From Leptobacterium flavescens (GTDB lineage Bacteria; Bacteroidota; Bacteroidia; Flavobacteriales; Flavobacteriaceae): a stretch of 64,000 nucleotides of DNA. Both the position numbers and the translations under genes were made by a program. The DNA is taken from NCBI RefSeq assembly GCF_010671605.1, contig NZ_JAABOO010000001.1, positions 248,001-312,000 of the forward strand, given 5' to 3'. Position 1 is the stretch's first letter, and each line of letters starts with the position of its first letter. The notes under the pieces are model-generated. The model made no database searches. It was not told where the DNA came from and worked only from the letters and a program-made list of their open reading frames with translations. This document shows, in pieces, positions 49,407 through 58,274 of this stretch.

Positions 49407-50177
49407 ATGGCACAGGTAATTTCCATAGCTAATTTTAAGGGAGGTGTAGGTAAGACCACTACAGCCATCAATCTTGCTGCAGGATTAAAAGCCAAAGGGA
49501 AAAAGACACTTTTGATAGATGTTGATCCGCAGGCCAATCTGACGCAATCTCTCGGAATACATGATCAGATCGAAGCATCTGTATACCACGTATTGCACAA
49601 GGAAGCCTTCGGAGAGGAAACTAAACTGGAGGATGTCCTGGTCAGTGCATCCGGCCTGGACCTTATCCCGTCGTCTCTGGAGCTTGCCGGAGCCGAACTG
49701 GAACTGGCCAGTGTATACGGGCGGGAACAGATCCTGGATCAGTTGATAAGCTCCCTGAAAACATACGATTTTGTATTTATAGATTGCCCTCCGTCTATGG
49801 GAATGTTAACCATTAACGCTCTCGTTAGCAGTGATTTTGTGATGATCCCGCTGCAGGCTGAATTTCTTCCTCTGAAGGGAGTACGCAGTTTTTTAAAACA
49901 TCTCGAACTGATACGAAAACTCAATAAACGGATCGAATTACTCGGTTTTCTTCTTACCAGGTATGACCATCGGAAAAAAATGAACCGGCAGGTCAGAGAG
50001 GAACTGGAAACAGAATTCAATTCTGATAAGGTTTTTAAAACGGTTATTCGTACCAACATAGCCCTGGCTAATGCCCAGGAAAAGGGTATAGATATTTTTA
50101 GTTATGATAAAAACACCAATGGAGCTATTGATTATGCCAGCCTTACGGAAGAGTTTTTATCAAAATTCAATCATTAA
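49407..50177 (+). CDS. Orphan ParA/Soj-type ATPase in eCIS operon
   Basis: A 256-residue ParA/MinD-type ATPase with a deviant Walker A motif K11-GGVGKTT-18, switch I-like DVDPQANLTQSLG and Walker B/switch II FVFIDCPPSMG. No N-terminal DNA-binding domain is fused and no ParB gene or parS site is seen nearby, so it is not an ordinary chromosome partition pair. Position between the haloperoxidase and a DUF4157 gene, with gaps of 7 and 11 bases, makes co-expression with the injection system likely. It might position particles or cargo in the cell; this is inference. Confidence 0.9.
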   Translation: MAQVISIANFKGGVGKTTTAINLAAGLKAKGKKTLLIDVDPQANLTQSLGIHDQIEASVYHVLHKEAFGEETKLEDVLVSASGLDLIPSSLELAGAELELASVYGREQILDQLISSLKTYDFVFIDCPPSMGMLTINALVSSDFVMIPLQAEFLPLKGVRSFLKHLELIRKLNKRIELLGFLLTRYDHRKKMNRQVREELETEFNSDKVFKTVIRTNIALANAQEKGIDIFSYDKNTNGAIDYASLTEEFLSKFNH

Positions 50178-50188
50178 ATTCTATTAAG

Positions 50189-51688
50189 ATGAAAAATATA
50201 TTCTCAGGCAGACGGAATAAGAGTCCGCATAACAATGAAGAAGCAGAAAAGAGTGAAGCGCCTTTTTTTTCAAAAGAAGACAAAAGTCCTTTCTTTAATA
50301 AAGGAAATGACAGTGCCGTACAGAAGAAACAGGACTCATCATCCGGTGGGCTAAGTATTGGGAAACCGGGAGATAAGTATGAAAAGGAAGCAGATAATAT
50401 GGCGGAAGCAGTAGTCAATAAATCTACCAAGCCGGATATTCAGAATAAAGAGATCAGCAGTATTCAAAGAGAATCCCTGGCTACACCTCAGGAGGACGAA
50501 AAATTAGGCACTGCGGAACAGCGAATGGAGGAAGACAAACTGGTTCAGGAAAAGAAAGAGATACAGAAGACGGAGGATCCGGAAGAAGAAATGGTGAATA
50601 AAATGGATGAAGAGAAAGAAGAGGATAAAAAGGTACAGGCCAAGGGAAATCCGGGTAATCAAACTGCAGGGAAAGCCCTCTCACAAAAAATAAAAAGCAA
50701 ATCCGGAAAAGGAAGGAAACTCTCTTCCAAAACCAAAGCAGAAATGGAATCTTCGTTTGGGCGTAATTTTAGTGAAGTAAATATACACACCGATGATGAT
50801 GCCGTAAAAATGAATAAAGAATTGGGAGCTCAGGCTTTTACACACGATAAGGATATTTATTTTAATTCCGGGAAATTCAACCCCGATTCGGAAAGCGGAA
50901 AGCGATTACTGGCACATGAGCTGACCCATGTAGTACAGCAAAACGATGGTATTCAGAAAAAAGAAAGCGGAGAATCCTTTCAATCAGCATCATCTGTACA
51001 TACAAACCCGCTTACCGGACTCAAAAAAGGCGACGGCCTTATTTTCGGCACATTTCATTTAAGGCCCAGGGTGCAACTGCTGCAGCAAAAGCTCAATGAA
51101 AAGACACTATCGGGCCTTGCAATAGATGGGATGTTCGGTCCGAAGACGATGACCGCACTGAGATATTTTCGGGCCATGCATTTTATTCCCCCTCAAAAAC
51201 AAAATGAAGATTCTCCCTTCGATCTGGTCAGTTTTGGCCCGGAGGCAGAAGAGAAAAAATCGGATGCTGCCTTTTCAGATGAAGTGGTAGACCCTCTTAC
51301 GGCGGATGCTTTAATGACGCCTCTGGGAGATGTTTGTAACGAAAACAATAAACCACCTCAGCCTTTTGAATTAAAAAGACTCAAAGATTCTACTCCTATG
51401 AATAATCCGGTTTGTTCAACAACCGGGATCCTCAGGGTAAAGGGTATTTTTAAATGGATAGAATCTGCCACAGATTTCAGGTTAAAGATCGAAGTATTCA
51501 GGGCAAAAGGGCAATCCTTCAAAGAACCGATCGCCTTTGGGATTGTTCATATAAATGATGAAGACACCCTTGTCAATAAAGTCATTGATGTTCCGGAAAA
51601 TGATGTTTATCATCTCAATTTTAAAGTGCTTAAGCCTGAAAAAGGTAAGGCTTTAAAAGGTAAAGGACATGTATTTCAAACCAAATAA
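50189..51688 (+). CDS. DUF4157 protein 4 with peptidoglycan-binding-like domain
   Basis: A 499-residue modular protein. The leader has two Phe-Phe units (APFFSKEDKSPFFNKG) followed by LSIGKPGDKYEKEADNMAEAVVNK. A charged Glu/Lys-rich stretch replaces the Cys units. The DUF4157 domain ends in H243-E-L-T-H. Residues ~275-335 look like a PG_binding_1-type unit (RVQLLQQKLNEKTLSGLAIDGMFGPKTMTALRYFRAMH). The C-terminal ~110 residues are beta-rich and unassigned. Lacking a toxin tip, it may be a structural or cell-wall-contacting protein rather than an effector; it lies next to the AAA+ ATPase. Confidence 0.8.
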   Translation: MKNIFSGRRNKSPHNNEEAEKSEAPFFSKEDKSPFFNKGNDSAVQKKQDSSSGGLSIGKPGDKYEKEADNMAEAVVNKSTKPDIQNKEISSIQRESLATPQEDEKLGTAEQRMEEDKLVQEKKEIQKTEDPEEEMVNKMDEEKEEDKKVQAKGNPGNQTAGKALSQKIKSKSGKGRKLSSKTKAEMESSFGRNFSEVNIHTDDDAVKMNKELGAQAFTHDKDIYFNSGKFNPDSESGKRLLAHELTHVVQQNDGIQKKESGESFQSASSVHTNPLTGLKKGDGLIFGTFHLRPRVQLLQQKLNEKTLSGLAIDGMFGPKTMTALRYFRAMHFIPPQKQNEDSPFDLVSFGPEAEEKKSDAAFSDEVVDPLTADALMTPLGDVCNENNKPPQPFELKRLKDSTPMNNPVCSTTGILRVKGIFKWIESATDFRLKIEVFRAKGQSFKEPIAFGIVHINDEDTLVNKVIDVPENDVYHLNFKVLKPEKGKALKGKGHVFQTK

Positions 51689-51700
51689 AACGGGAATAAA

Positions 51701-53020
51701 ATGAAAGAGATACCTGAATACCTTTCTTATCTTAAAATGCTTATCAATAAGCGTTTCGACATCTATTTCAATTCGGATCTGGATGAGAGTTCCTTTGAAG
51801 AAACTTTACAGACCGATCTGAGCTTTGAGGAAGATGAAAGACTATCAAAATACTACAATACACGGGAAGAACTGGTGGTTTTGCTCCTGGGCCTGATCCC
51901 TCATATCAATACTATTTTTATGGATCAGGTAATTCAGGAAAAGATAAACGCTTCCGGCGATTTTCCGCAGATCGGTGGAGTAAGGGGGAAAAATTTCAGA
52001 GGTTTTATCCCCACGGGAGAAACAGCGCTTTTTATTTTGGGAGGGAATCTGCTTGAAAAACGAAAAAGGATCATGGAGATCTTTAATCCGGATCATTTCT
52101 ACATCAGGAAAGGGATCCTTCGCCTGGAAGATTCTCCGGACGGGGAGCCTCGTATGAGCGGAAAGATCATTCTTTCTCCCGAACATGTGGAGTTATTGCT
52201 GTTAGGGAAAATGAACAAACCGGAGTTCAGTCTAAAATTTCCGGCAAAGATCATTGAAACCGAAATGGAATGGAGCGATCTTGTTCTCAATCAGGAAACC
52301 CATTCGCAGATCCAAGAACTACAGGCATGGATCGCTCACGGAAATACACTCTTACAGGACTGGGGAATGTATAAAAAATTAAAGCCCGGGTACAGAGTGC
52401 TTTTTCACGGTCCTCCGGGTACGGGTAAAACATTAACTGCTACCCTTCTCGGAAAATATACAGGGAAAGATGTTTATAAAATAGACCTTTCCATGGTCGT
52501 ATCTAAATTTATAGGAGAAACGGAAAAGAACCTGGCTAACCTCCTGGCCCGTGCAGAAAAAACCGAAGACATTCTGTTTTTTGACGAAGCGGATGCCCTC
52601 TTCGGAAAGCGTACCAACGTCAGGGATGCCCATGACAAATACGCCAATCAGGAAGTTTCTTATTTATTACAGCGTATAGAAAGTTACAACGGGCTTGTAA
52701 TCCTGGCCTCCAATCTTAAAAGTAATATAGACGAAGCTTTTGTACGGCGTTTTCAATCCATCATTCATTTCCCGCTTCCCAAGGTATCGGAGCGCCATAT
52801 ATTGTGGAAAAAGGCATTTCCATCTAAGGTTAAACTTCATAAAGATGTGGACCTCCTTCAACTGGCGCAAAAATACGAACTGTCGGGAGCAGAGATCATG
52901 AACATTGTTCAGTACGCCTGTCTCTGTGCTTTGGATGCAGGTAAGAAAACCATAACCTCTTCTTTTGTAGTAAATGGTATTCAAAGAGAATATCAAAAAG
53001 GTGGTAGGATTATGAGGTGA
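51701..53020 (+). CDS. AAA+ ATPase (Pvc15-like), end of eCIS operon
   Basis: A 439-residue cytosolic ATPase. The N-terminal ~190 residues form a family-specific domain. The AAA core has Walker A G237-PPGTGKT-244, Walker B ILFFDEADALFGKRT near 288, sensor 1 VILASNLKSNID and arginine finger VRRFQSIIHFPLP. Homologues (Pvc15/Afp15) occur in nearly all eCIS loci and are thought to help with cargo loading or assembly. The gene closes the cluster on the + strand; no strong terminator is seen right after it. Confidence 0.93.
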   Translation: MKEIPEYLSYLKMLINKRFDIYFNSDLDESSFEETLQTDLSFEEDERLSKYYNTREELVVLLLGLIPHINTIFMDQVIQEKINASGDFPQIGGVRGKNFRGFIPTGETALFILGGNLLEKRKRIMEIFNPDHFYIRKGILRLEDSPDGEPRMSGKIILSPEHVELLLLGKMNKPEFSLKFPAKIIETEMEWSDLVLNQETHSQIQELQAWIAHGNTLLQDWGMYKKLKPGYRVLFHGPPGTGKTLTATLLGKYTGKDVYKIDLSMVVSKFIGETEKNLANLLARAEKTEDILFFDEADALFGKRTNVRDAHDKYANQEVSYLLQRIESYNGLVILASNLKSNIDEAFVRRFQSIIHFPLPKVSERHILWKKAFPSKVKLHKDVDLLQLAQKYELSGAEIMNIVQYACLCALDAGKKTITSSFVVNGIQREYQKGGRIMR

Positions 53021-53037
53021 TCTTTGAGATCAGGGAG

Positions 53038-53181
53038 CTAAATTCTGCCATAGCTATTCTCAAACAAAAAATTATTCAGTTCGGTCAGGTCGAGTCTTAG
53101 GTCTTCATTACTTAATTCGAAGTCTTTTGATGTGAAAAGCAGATTTTCCAATCTCTTTCCAATGGTGATTTTAGATAACAT
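53038..53181 (-). CDS. Possible 47-residue hypothetical protein
   Basis: An open frame of 48 codons on the minus strand starts with ATG at 53179-53181 (MLSKITIGKRLENLLFTSKD) and ends with TAG. The sequence is charged and probably helical, without signal peptide. An A-rich stretch precedes the ATG. It lies between the end of the eCIS operon and the AraC regulator. It is too short for firm support. Confidence 0.35.
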   Translation of the reverse strand: MLSKITIGKRLENLLFTSKDFELSNEDLRLDLTELNNFLFENSYGRI

Positions 53182-53282
53182 CTTTGTAATTTTTAAGGTT
53201 ATAATGCAAAGATCCTATCCAAATTCGGCTTAGGGTTTACTTAAAAGTCCATAGAATGTGCTTAGAAGTCCAATGCCTGTTT

Positions 53283-54152
53283 TCAGGCATTTATATGAGT
53301 ATTTTTAAACTGTCTGGGAGTCGATTGGTATTTCTGTTTAAAGGCCCTGGTAAAATGAGAAGTATTCTTAAACCCGCTTTCATAGCACACTTCACTTATA
53401 CTCAGATCGGAACCGATCAGCAGGGTTTTGGCATATTCGAGTCGCTTATCGTTCAGCCATCTGGAGGGAGTATTATTAAAACAGTTCTTAAAATCTCTTT
53501 TGAATGCTGAAAGGCTTCTTCCGCATAATTTCGCAAAATCCTCTATTTTCAGATCGTACTGAAAATTTTTCAGCATAATGCTTTCAATATTTGCCTTTGT
53601 TCCCGTATAGATCTCATTAAAAAAATGAAGCAACTCCCTGTTCCTCGGGTTTAAAACGATATTGAACAGTAACTCCCTGAACTTGATGTTTACCAGGGAT
53701 TCCGGGATGTTTTCTCCGTCTTTCAGGTAGTGAAAAATACTGTGTACGAGGGAAAGGAAAAAATCGTCCGTATCGATATCAAAAACGGAAATATCTTTAT
53801 CCGGGCCTGCCAGATCTTTAAGGAAGCGCCTGTTTTCTATCATAAAATCCTGAATAAACTGGTCGTTGATAAAAAACATCATCACGCAATACTCATCCTC
53901 CATATATTGCTTGGTCACATAAACTCCCTTCTTTACGAGCAGAGCATCTCCGGCCGCAAGACTATAGGTTTTTGAAGGGGTAACCCAGTCTTTTCTTCCG
54001 TTTATGACATAGATGATCATATGAGATTCCGTCCACAGGCGAAATTCTTCCACATTAAGCGGGCATTTGTATTCTACGAACAAATAATCGCTTCCCACTA
54101 ACTTATTAAAGCGGGGATGCTTCTTAAAATATTCGTAGATATCTATGATCAT
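53283..54152 (-). CDS. AraC-family transcriptional regulator
   Basis: A 289-residue regulator. The N-terminal ~150 residues form a cupin-like sensing domain (LWTESHMIIYVINGRKDWVTPSKTYSLAAGDALLVKKG). The C-terminal ~100 residues contain the two AraC helix-turn-helix units (DFAKLCGRSLSAFKRDFKNCFNNTPSRWLNDKRLEYAK; ISEVCYESGFKNTSHFTRAFKQKYQSTPRQF). Convergent with the eCIS operon; a regulatory relation to it is not indicated. Its ligand and targets are unknown. Confidence 0.92.
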   Translation of the reverse strand: MIIDIYEYFKKHPRFNKLVGSDYLFVEYKCPLNVEEFRLWTESHMIIYVINGRKDWVTPSKTYSLAAGDALLVKKGVYVTKQYMEDEYCVMMFFINDQFIQDFMIENRRFLKDLAGPDKDISVFDIDTDDFFLSLVHSIFHYLKDGENIPESLVNIKFRELLFNIVLNPRNRELLHFFNEIYTGTKANIESIMLKNFQYDLKIEDFAKLCGRSLSAFKRDFKNCFNNTPSRWLNDKRLEYAKTLLIGSDLSISEVCYESGFKNTSHFTRAFKQKYQSTPRQFKNTHINA

Positions 54153-54246
54153 AGAACAACTTTTAAAACTCTGTAACAGAGATAAATAAAGTGTTAAATT
54201 AATAAATCTTACATATTTCGGAAAACTTTTGGTTTTTTACGAATAT

Positions 54247-54285
54247 TAAAAACCGCCTTCCCATTAAGATCGGGAAGACGGCTTA
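54247..54285 (-). terminator. Terminator of the PorP/SprF-like gene
   Basis: On the minus strand AAGCCGTCTTCCCGATCTTAATGGGAAGGCGGTTTTTAAT forms a GC-rich stem (CCGTCTTCCC/GGGAAGGCGG with one G-T pair) followed by TTTTT, about 20 bases after the stop. Confidence 0.85.
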
Positions 54286-54305
54286 ACTAGTTGGTTGATC
54301 GGATA

Positions 54306-55181
54306 TTAAAATTTAAAAGCGAGTGCAATCTCGTGAGTTCCATCTTCAAACGTATTGATATCTGAAGTATTCGATTCGTAGGCATATCCTATTTCCAGCC
54401 AGTTCTGGATACTAACATAGGCCAAGCCTCCCAATGCCCTGTCAAGTCTGTAATTAGCCCCTACTTCAAAACGATCCAGGAACTTAAAGGTGGCAGTGAC
54501 ATCTAAAACAGTTTCATCCGATGAAAACCTAAGCAAAGAGGAAGGTGTAAAAACCACCGCATCGCTCAATTTAAAATGGTAACCTCCGCTTAAATAGAGC
54601 TGCAATTCATTATTGGCAGTGGTTACAACCCCACTTTCATCATCTATACGATCTGTCGATAAGATCCTCGGAGATGACAGGGAAGCAAAATAGTTCTCAT
54701 TTTTCAGGTAAAGCCCCGCTCCTACATTCGGATTAAAGGTATTTGCATTCTGTGCAAATAAAGGATCCGTAGGAAGGTCCAGGCTATTAAAATCGATATT
54801 TACAAAAGTCCCTCCTGCCTGTATCCCGAAATAAAGATCGGTGGCAAAACCTATTTGCAGTTTATAGGAGAAACTGGCAAAGAGCGATGTAGCCTGCTCA
54901 ATAAAAACATTATCTACAATAGTGGTTACTCCCACTCCTATTTTCTCATTAACAGGAATACTCAAATAAAAACTCTGGGTTTCCGGAGCATTTTCAATAT
55001 TGACAAACTGACTCCTGAAATCTGAACGCAAGCTTACATTTTCATCCAGGCCAAAAGCTGCAGGATTAAAGAAAGCCGTATTATATCTGTATAGTGTATA
55101 GGTCGGTTCCTGTTGTGCAAAAGTATTGAATGCACATCCGATAAGCAGGAATCCGAGAACAACTGATTTATATAGTTTCAT
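54306..55181 (-). CDS. PorP/SprF family type IX secretion membrane protein
   Basis: A 291-residue outer-membrane protein with a signal peptide (MKLYKSVVLGFLLIGCAFNTFAQQ). It opens with EPTYTLYRYNTAFFNPAAFGLDENVSLRSDFRSQFVNIENAPETQSFYLSIPVNEKIGVG, the PorP/SprF signature, and then a series of barrel strands ending ALAFKF. The family anchors partners of the type IX secretion system and is frequently encoded next to large secreted proteins with a gliding-motility-type C-terminal domain. That is the case here: the gene starts 24 bases after such a protein and is cotranscribed. Confidence 0.92.
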   Translation of the reverse strand: MKLYKSVVLGFLLIGCAFNTFAQQEPTYTLYRYNTAFFNPAAFGLDENVSLRSDFRSQFVNIENAPETQSFYLSIPVNEKIGVGVTTIVDNVFIEQATSLFASFSYKLQIGFATDLYFGIQAGGTFVNIDFNSLDLPTDPLFAQNANTFNPNVGAGLYLKNENYFASLSSPRILSTDRIDDESGVVTTANNELQLYLSGGYHFKLSDAVVFTPSSLLRFSSDETVLDVTATFKFLDRFEVGANYRLDRALGGLAYVSIQNWLEIGYAYESNTSDINTFEDGTHEIALAFKF

Positions 55182-55205
55182 CTTAATATTTTTTTCTTTG
55201 ATTGA

Positions 55206-58200
55206 TTAATAATTGATATAGATCCATCCGTTTAGAACTATCGAACCATCACCAAAAACATTAATGCTGTAATAGTAGGCTCCTACCGGAAGGCGGCTTC
55301 CTCTGCCTCCTTCATTACCTCTCCAGTCATTCTGATAGTTACGTGCTTTAAATACTTCCCGTCCGTTCCTGTCGAAAACCTGAACAATAGACTGAGGGAA
55401 ATCGGTTATGTTCTCTATGGTCCAGCTATCATTATTCCCGTCATCATTCGGAGAAAACCCTTTATTCGGAGTTACGGAAGGATTTACTTCATCATCACAC
55501 GTATCAGCAATATTATCTCTGTCTCTATCGGGCGCTGAAAAAGTTACGATCGCTGTTCCGGTAGATGAATTACCAGATGAATCGGTAGCCGTTAGGGTAA
55601 CTGTTACTTCTCCCAGTTCGGGACAACTAAATGAAGTCTGATCTAAAGACAGGCTTAGCGTACCGCTACATGCATCGTTCGTTCCGTTATCGACATCCTG
55701 AGGGGTTATGGATGCATTTCCATTGGCATCCAGTTCTACGGTTATATCCCGGGTAATTACGGTTGGAGCTGTGGTATCTTCTATAGTTATCACTGCCGTA
55801 TCCGTTGCGGTAACATTTCCTTCCGTTGCCGTCAGGGTAACAGTTACATCACCTATATCATTACAATTAAAGTTTGTTCTGTCCAGGCTCAGCGTGAATG
55901 CATTACATCCGCTGTTTGTACCGTTATCTATAGCCGCCGGATCTATAGTTATCTGTCCGTCAGCATCCAGCTGTACGGTAATGTCCTGCGCTATGGCTAC
56001 CAAAGGTTGTGAAGGATCGGGATCTACCGTTACTACTGCTGTCATAGCAGATGAATTCCCGTTAACATCAGTAACCGTAAGTGTTACGATATTATCCCCT
56101 AAATTACTGCAATCAAAAGTTGTGATATCGGCTTCTATCGTATCGATCGCACAATTTTCCGATATCCCGTTCTTAGGCGCAAAAGCCACATAATCGTTGG
56201 TAGTGGTCCATACGGCAGCATTTCGTCCTGGAACAAAAACTGCTGCTGTTCCGTCAATATTTTCAATTCCCTGGGTTTTATCATTTCCGGAGTCCAAAGT
56301 AGTACTGTGGATCTCAATACGGTTGCTTCCTTCAAAGAGTTTTACCTGTGTATTTGTGGGATCAGGAGAGGTGTCATAGTATGCAACCTCATCAAAATCA
56401 ACAATAAGGATCCTGTTCGGTGCGGTACCAATGGTCGTATAACGAATCGTACCTCCATCCTCAGGGTTTATATCCGTCCAGTCGAATGCGATCATATTAT
56501 TCGGCTCATTTGTATCGGGTAATTCATCCCCACTACAACATCCGTCTTCTCCTTCATCGGAAAAAGTAATGAATCCGTTAGATGAGATATAGAACTCCGT
56601 ATATCTGTTCCCGTAAAAGGCAAAGTCGAAACCTATAGGTAAAGCGGCAGATACCTCATCATCCTCCAGAGGAACAACGGTACCGTTTGCACTGATATCC
56701 ACACGGTTAAAAGTACCGGATGTATCGAGTTCATAATCCGAAGCCAGTGGGTTTGGCCCCAGCAGATCCTGAGTTGTAATACTGGCAGTTCCGCTGGCAT
56801 CCAGGGTCAGGTTTAGATCACGGGTAGAAAAAGAAGGAGCTTCCGTATCATTAACGGTTACCGAGAAGCTACATCTCACAGTATTTCCGCCGGAATCGGT
56901 AATTTCAAAAACATTATTGGTAGTACCTATGGGGAATAAACTTCCGCTGGGCAAACCTTCGATAAGAGTACTGCATCCGATATAATTAACTACGGCACCA
57001 CATTGTCCCGGGTCGTTATCTATTACGATATCCGAAGGGCAGTTAAAATTTACCGTTACCGTTGTTGAACAGGTAGAAACATTACCGGCCATATCCGCAA
57101 CAGTCAGGGTAACTATATTATCTCCCAGATCATTGCAATCAAACTGCGTTCTATTTATTGAAGCATTAAAATCGCAGTTATCGGTAGATCCGTTATCAAT
57201 ATCATCTACGGTAATACTTGCTTTTCCTTCGGCATCCAGCGTAACCGTAAAAGGAGCAACACATTGGGCAACCGGGACCATTTGGTCTTCTACAATAACT
57301 CTTACACTGACTTCCCTGCTGTTTCCGGCATCATCCGTGGCAATCAGTTGTACGGTATTCTCACCCAGGTTTGTACAGTCGAAACTGGTCTGGCTAAGGC
57401 TTAATGTTACATTCCCACAATTATCTGAAGCAGTAATCCCGAAATCGGACGGGCTAATTGTTCCAATTCCGTTGGCATCCAGCTGTACTGTAGGTGTTAC
57501 AGCTCCAAGAGGAGAGAGATCCCCTCGTACCCATACTCTGTGAATAGTACTTTCTGCATTTATGGAAAAATCATCTACTTCCCAACGGTTTCCCAAACCA
57601 CGGATACCCCAATGATAGCGGCCTCCTCTCCAGAATGGAAACTCTGTCAGCGCAAGATCTCCCTGGTTGGTAAACGTATTAAAAGCAACCGCCGGAATAT
57701 TTGCATTGTGACCGGCAAGAGCAGTAAAGTTTCCATTGATGCTTATACCGGTAAAAGAACCGTTTCCTGTTTTTACATATTCCAGAACATTTGTAAAACT
57801 GGTTTTAAAATCAATAACCCTGCTATGGCCGGTAGTTGCACCATAAAATCGCATTTCTGCAAAATCGATAGCCGCTGCCAGTTGATTTCCGAAATGCCCC
57901 CAGGTAGCCGATCCGGCTTCATTATGTCCCAGGGTTGAAGACCCCAATAAAGGCAGGTCGGTATTTCTAACGGTCAGGGCCGAATTATCACCCGCCTGAT
58001 GGACATAGTTTAATATCATCAGCCAGCCTCCGCCATCGGTATCATTGTCTAATACCCCCTGGAAGGTGTTTCCGTTAAAATTAAAATAATAAGTACCACT
58101 GGGTACACTCCCCACTACTTCAGGTAAAAGCGTAGTAAAAGGGTTTGCAAGGGTTCCGTTTCCGGCACCGTCAAATACCGGAGCTTCGGTATCCTGTCCC

Positions 58201-58274
58201 GGGCCACATTGTGCCTTCAGCTCAAAACCGAACAGGAAAAGTACACATAAAAATAAGATTTGCTTTTTCATCAT
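55206..58274 (-). CDS. Large T9SS-secreted adhesin-like protein with HYR repeats
   Basis: A 1022-residue secreted protein with a signal peptide (ending FELKAQC). Residues ~45-255 resemble a fibrinogen-like domain (GTYYFNFNGNTFQGVLDNDTDGGGWLMIL). Several HYR/cadherin-like beta-sandwich repeats follow, built on the pattern 'VTLTVTDxxGNxS...VTV', with one different insert (about 520-680, IGFDFAFYGNRYTEFYISSNGFITF). A Ca-binding-like DRDRDNIADTCDD linker leads to the ~90-residue C-terminal sorting domain (NKGFSPNDDGNNDSWTIEN, VQVFDRNGREVFKA, LPVGAYYYSINV) recognised by type IX secretion. Probably a surface adhesin. Confidence 0.9.
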   Translation of the reverse strand: MMKKQILFLCVLFLFGFELKAQCGPGQDTEAPVFDGAGNGTLANPFTTLLPEVVGSVPSGTYYFNFNGNTFQGVLDNDTDGGGWLMILNYVHQAGDNSALTVRNTDLPLLGSSTLGHNEAGSATWGHFGNQLAAAIDFAEMRFYGATTGHSRVIDFKTSFTNVLEYVKTGNGSFTGISINGNFTALAGHNANIPAVAFNTFTNQGDLALTEFPFWRGGRYHWGIRGLGNRWEVDDFSINAESTIHRVWVRGDLSPLGAVTPTVQLDANGIGTISPSDFGITASDNCGNVTLSLSQTSFDCTNLGENTVQLIATDDAGNSREVSVRVIVEDQMVPVAQCVAPFTVTLDAEGKASITVDDIDNGSTDNCDFNASINRTQFDCNDLGDNIVTLTVADMAGNVSTCSTTVTVNFNCPSDIVIDNDPGQCGAVVNYIGCSTLIEGLPSGSLFPIGTTNNVFEITDSGGNTVRCSFSVTVNDTEAPSFSTRDLNLTLDASGTASITTQDLLGPNPLASDYELDTSGTFNRVDISANGTVVPLEDDEVSAALPIGFDFAFYGNRYTEFYISSNGFITFSDEGEDGCCSGDELPDTNEPNNMIAFDWTDINPEDGGTIRYTTIGTAPNRILIVDFDEVAYYDTSPDPTNTQVKLFEGSNRIEIHSTTLDSGNDKTQGIENIDGTAAVFVPGRNAAVWTTTNDYVAFAPKNGISENCAIDTIEADITTFDCSNLGDNIVTLTVTDVNGNSSAMTAVVTVDPDPSQPLVAIAQDITVQLDADGQITIDPAAIDNGTNSGCNAFTLSLDRTNFNCNDIGDVTVTLTATEGNVTATDTAVITIEDTTAPTVITRDITVELDANGNASITPQDVDNGTNDACSGTLSLSLDQTSFSCPELGEVTVTLTATDSSGNSSTGTAIVTFSAPDRDRDNIADTCDDEVNPSVTPNKGFSPNDDGNNDSWTIENITDFPQSIVQVFDRNGREVFKARNYQNDWRGNEGGRGSRLPVGAYYYSINVFGDGSIVLNGWIYINY

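Noticed and set aside
13896-53020. Prophage interpretation of the tail-like genes
   Set aside because: No capsid, portal, terminase, integrase or lysis genes; AAA+ ATPase, Pvc16-like, DUF4157 and DUF5908 genes point to an eCIS.
13896-53020. Type VI secretion system
   Set aside because: No TssJLM membrane complex, Hcp, TssB/C split sheath or ClpV; the single-chain sheath and Pvc gene order fit eCIS, although the 218-residue membrane protein leaves a membrane-anchored variant open.
55708-56193. 161-codon plus-strand ORF rich in Val/Ser/Thr
   Set aside because: Antisense shadow of the HYR repeats; its low-complexity composition is the mirror of the repeat.
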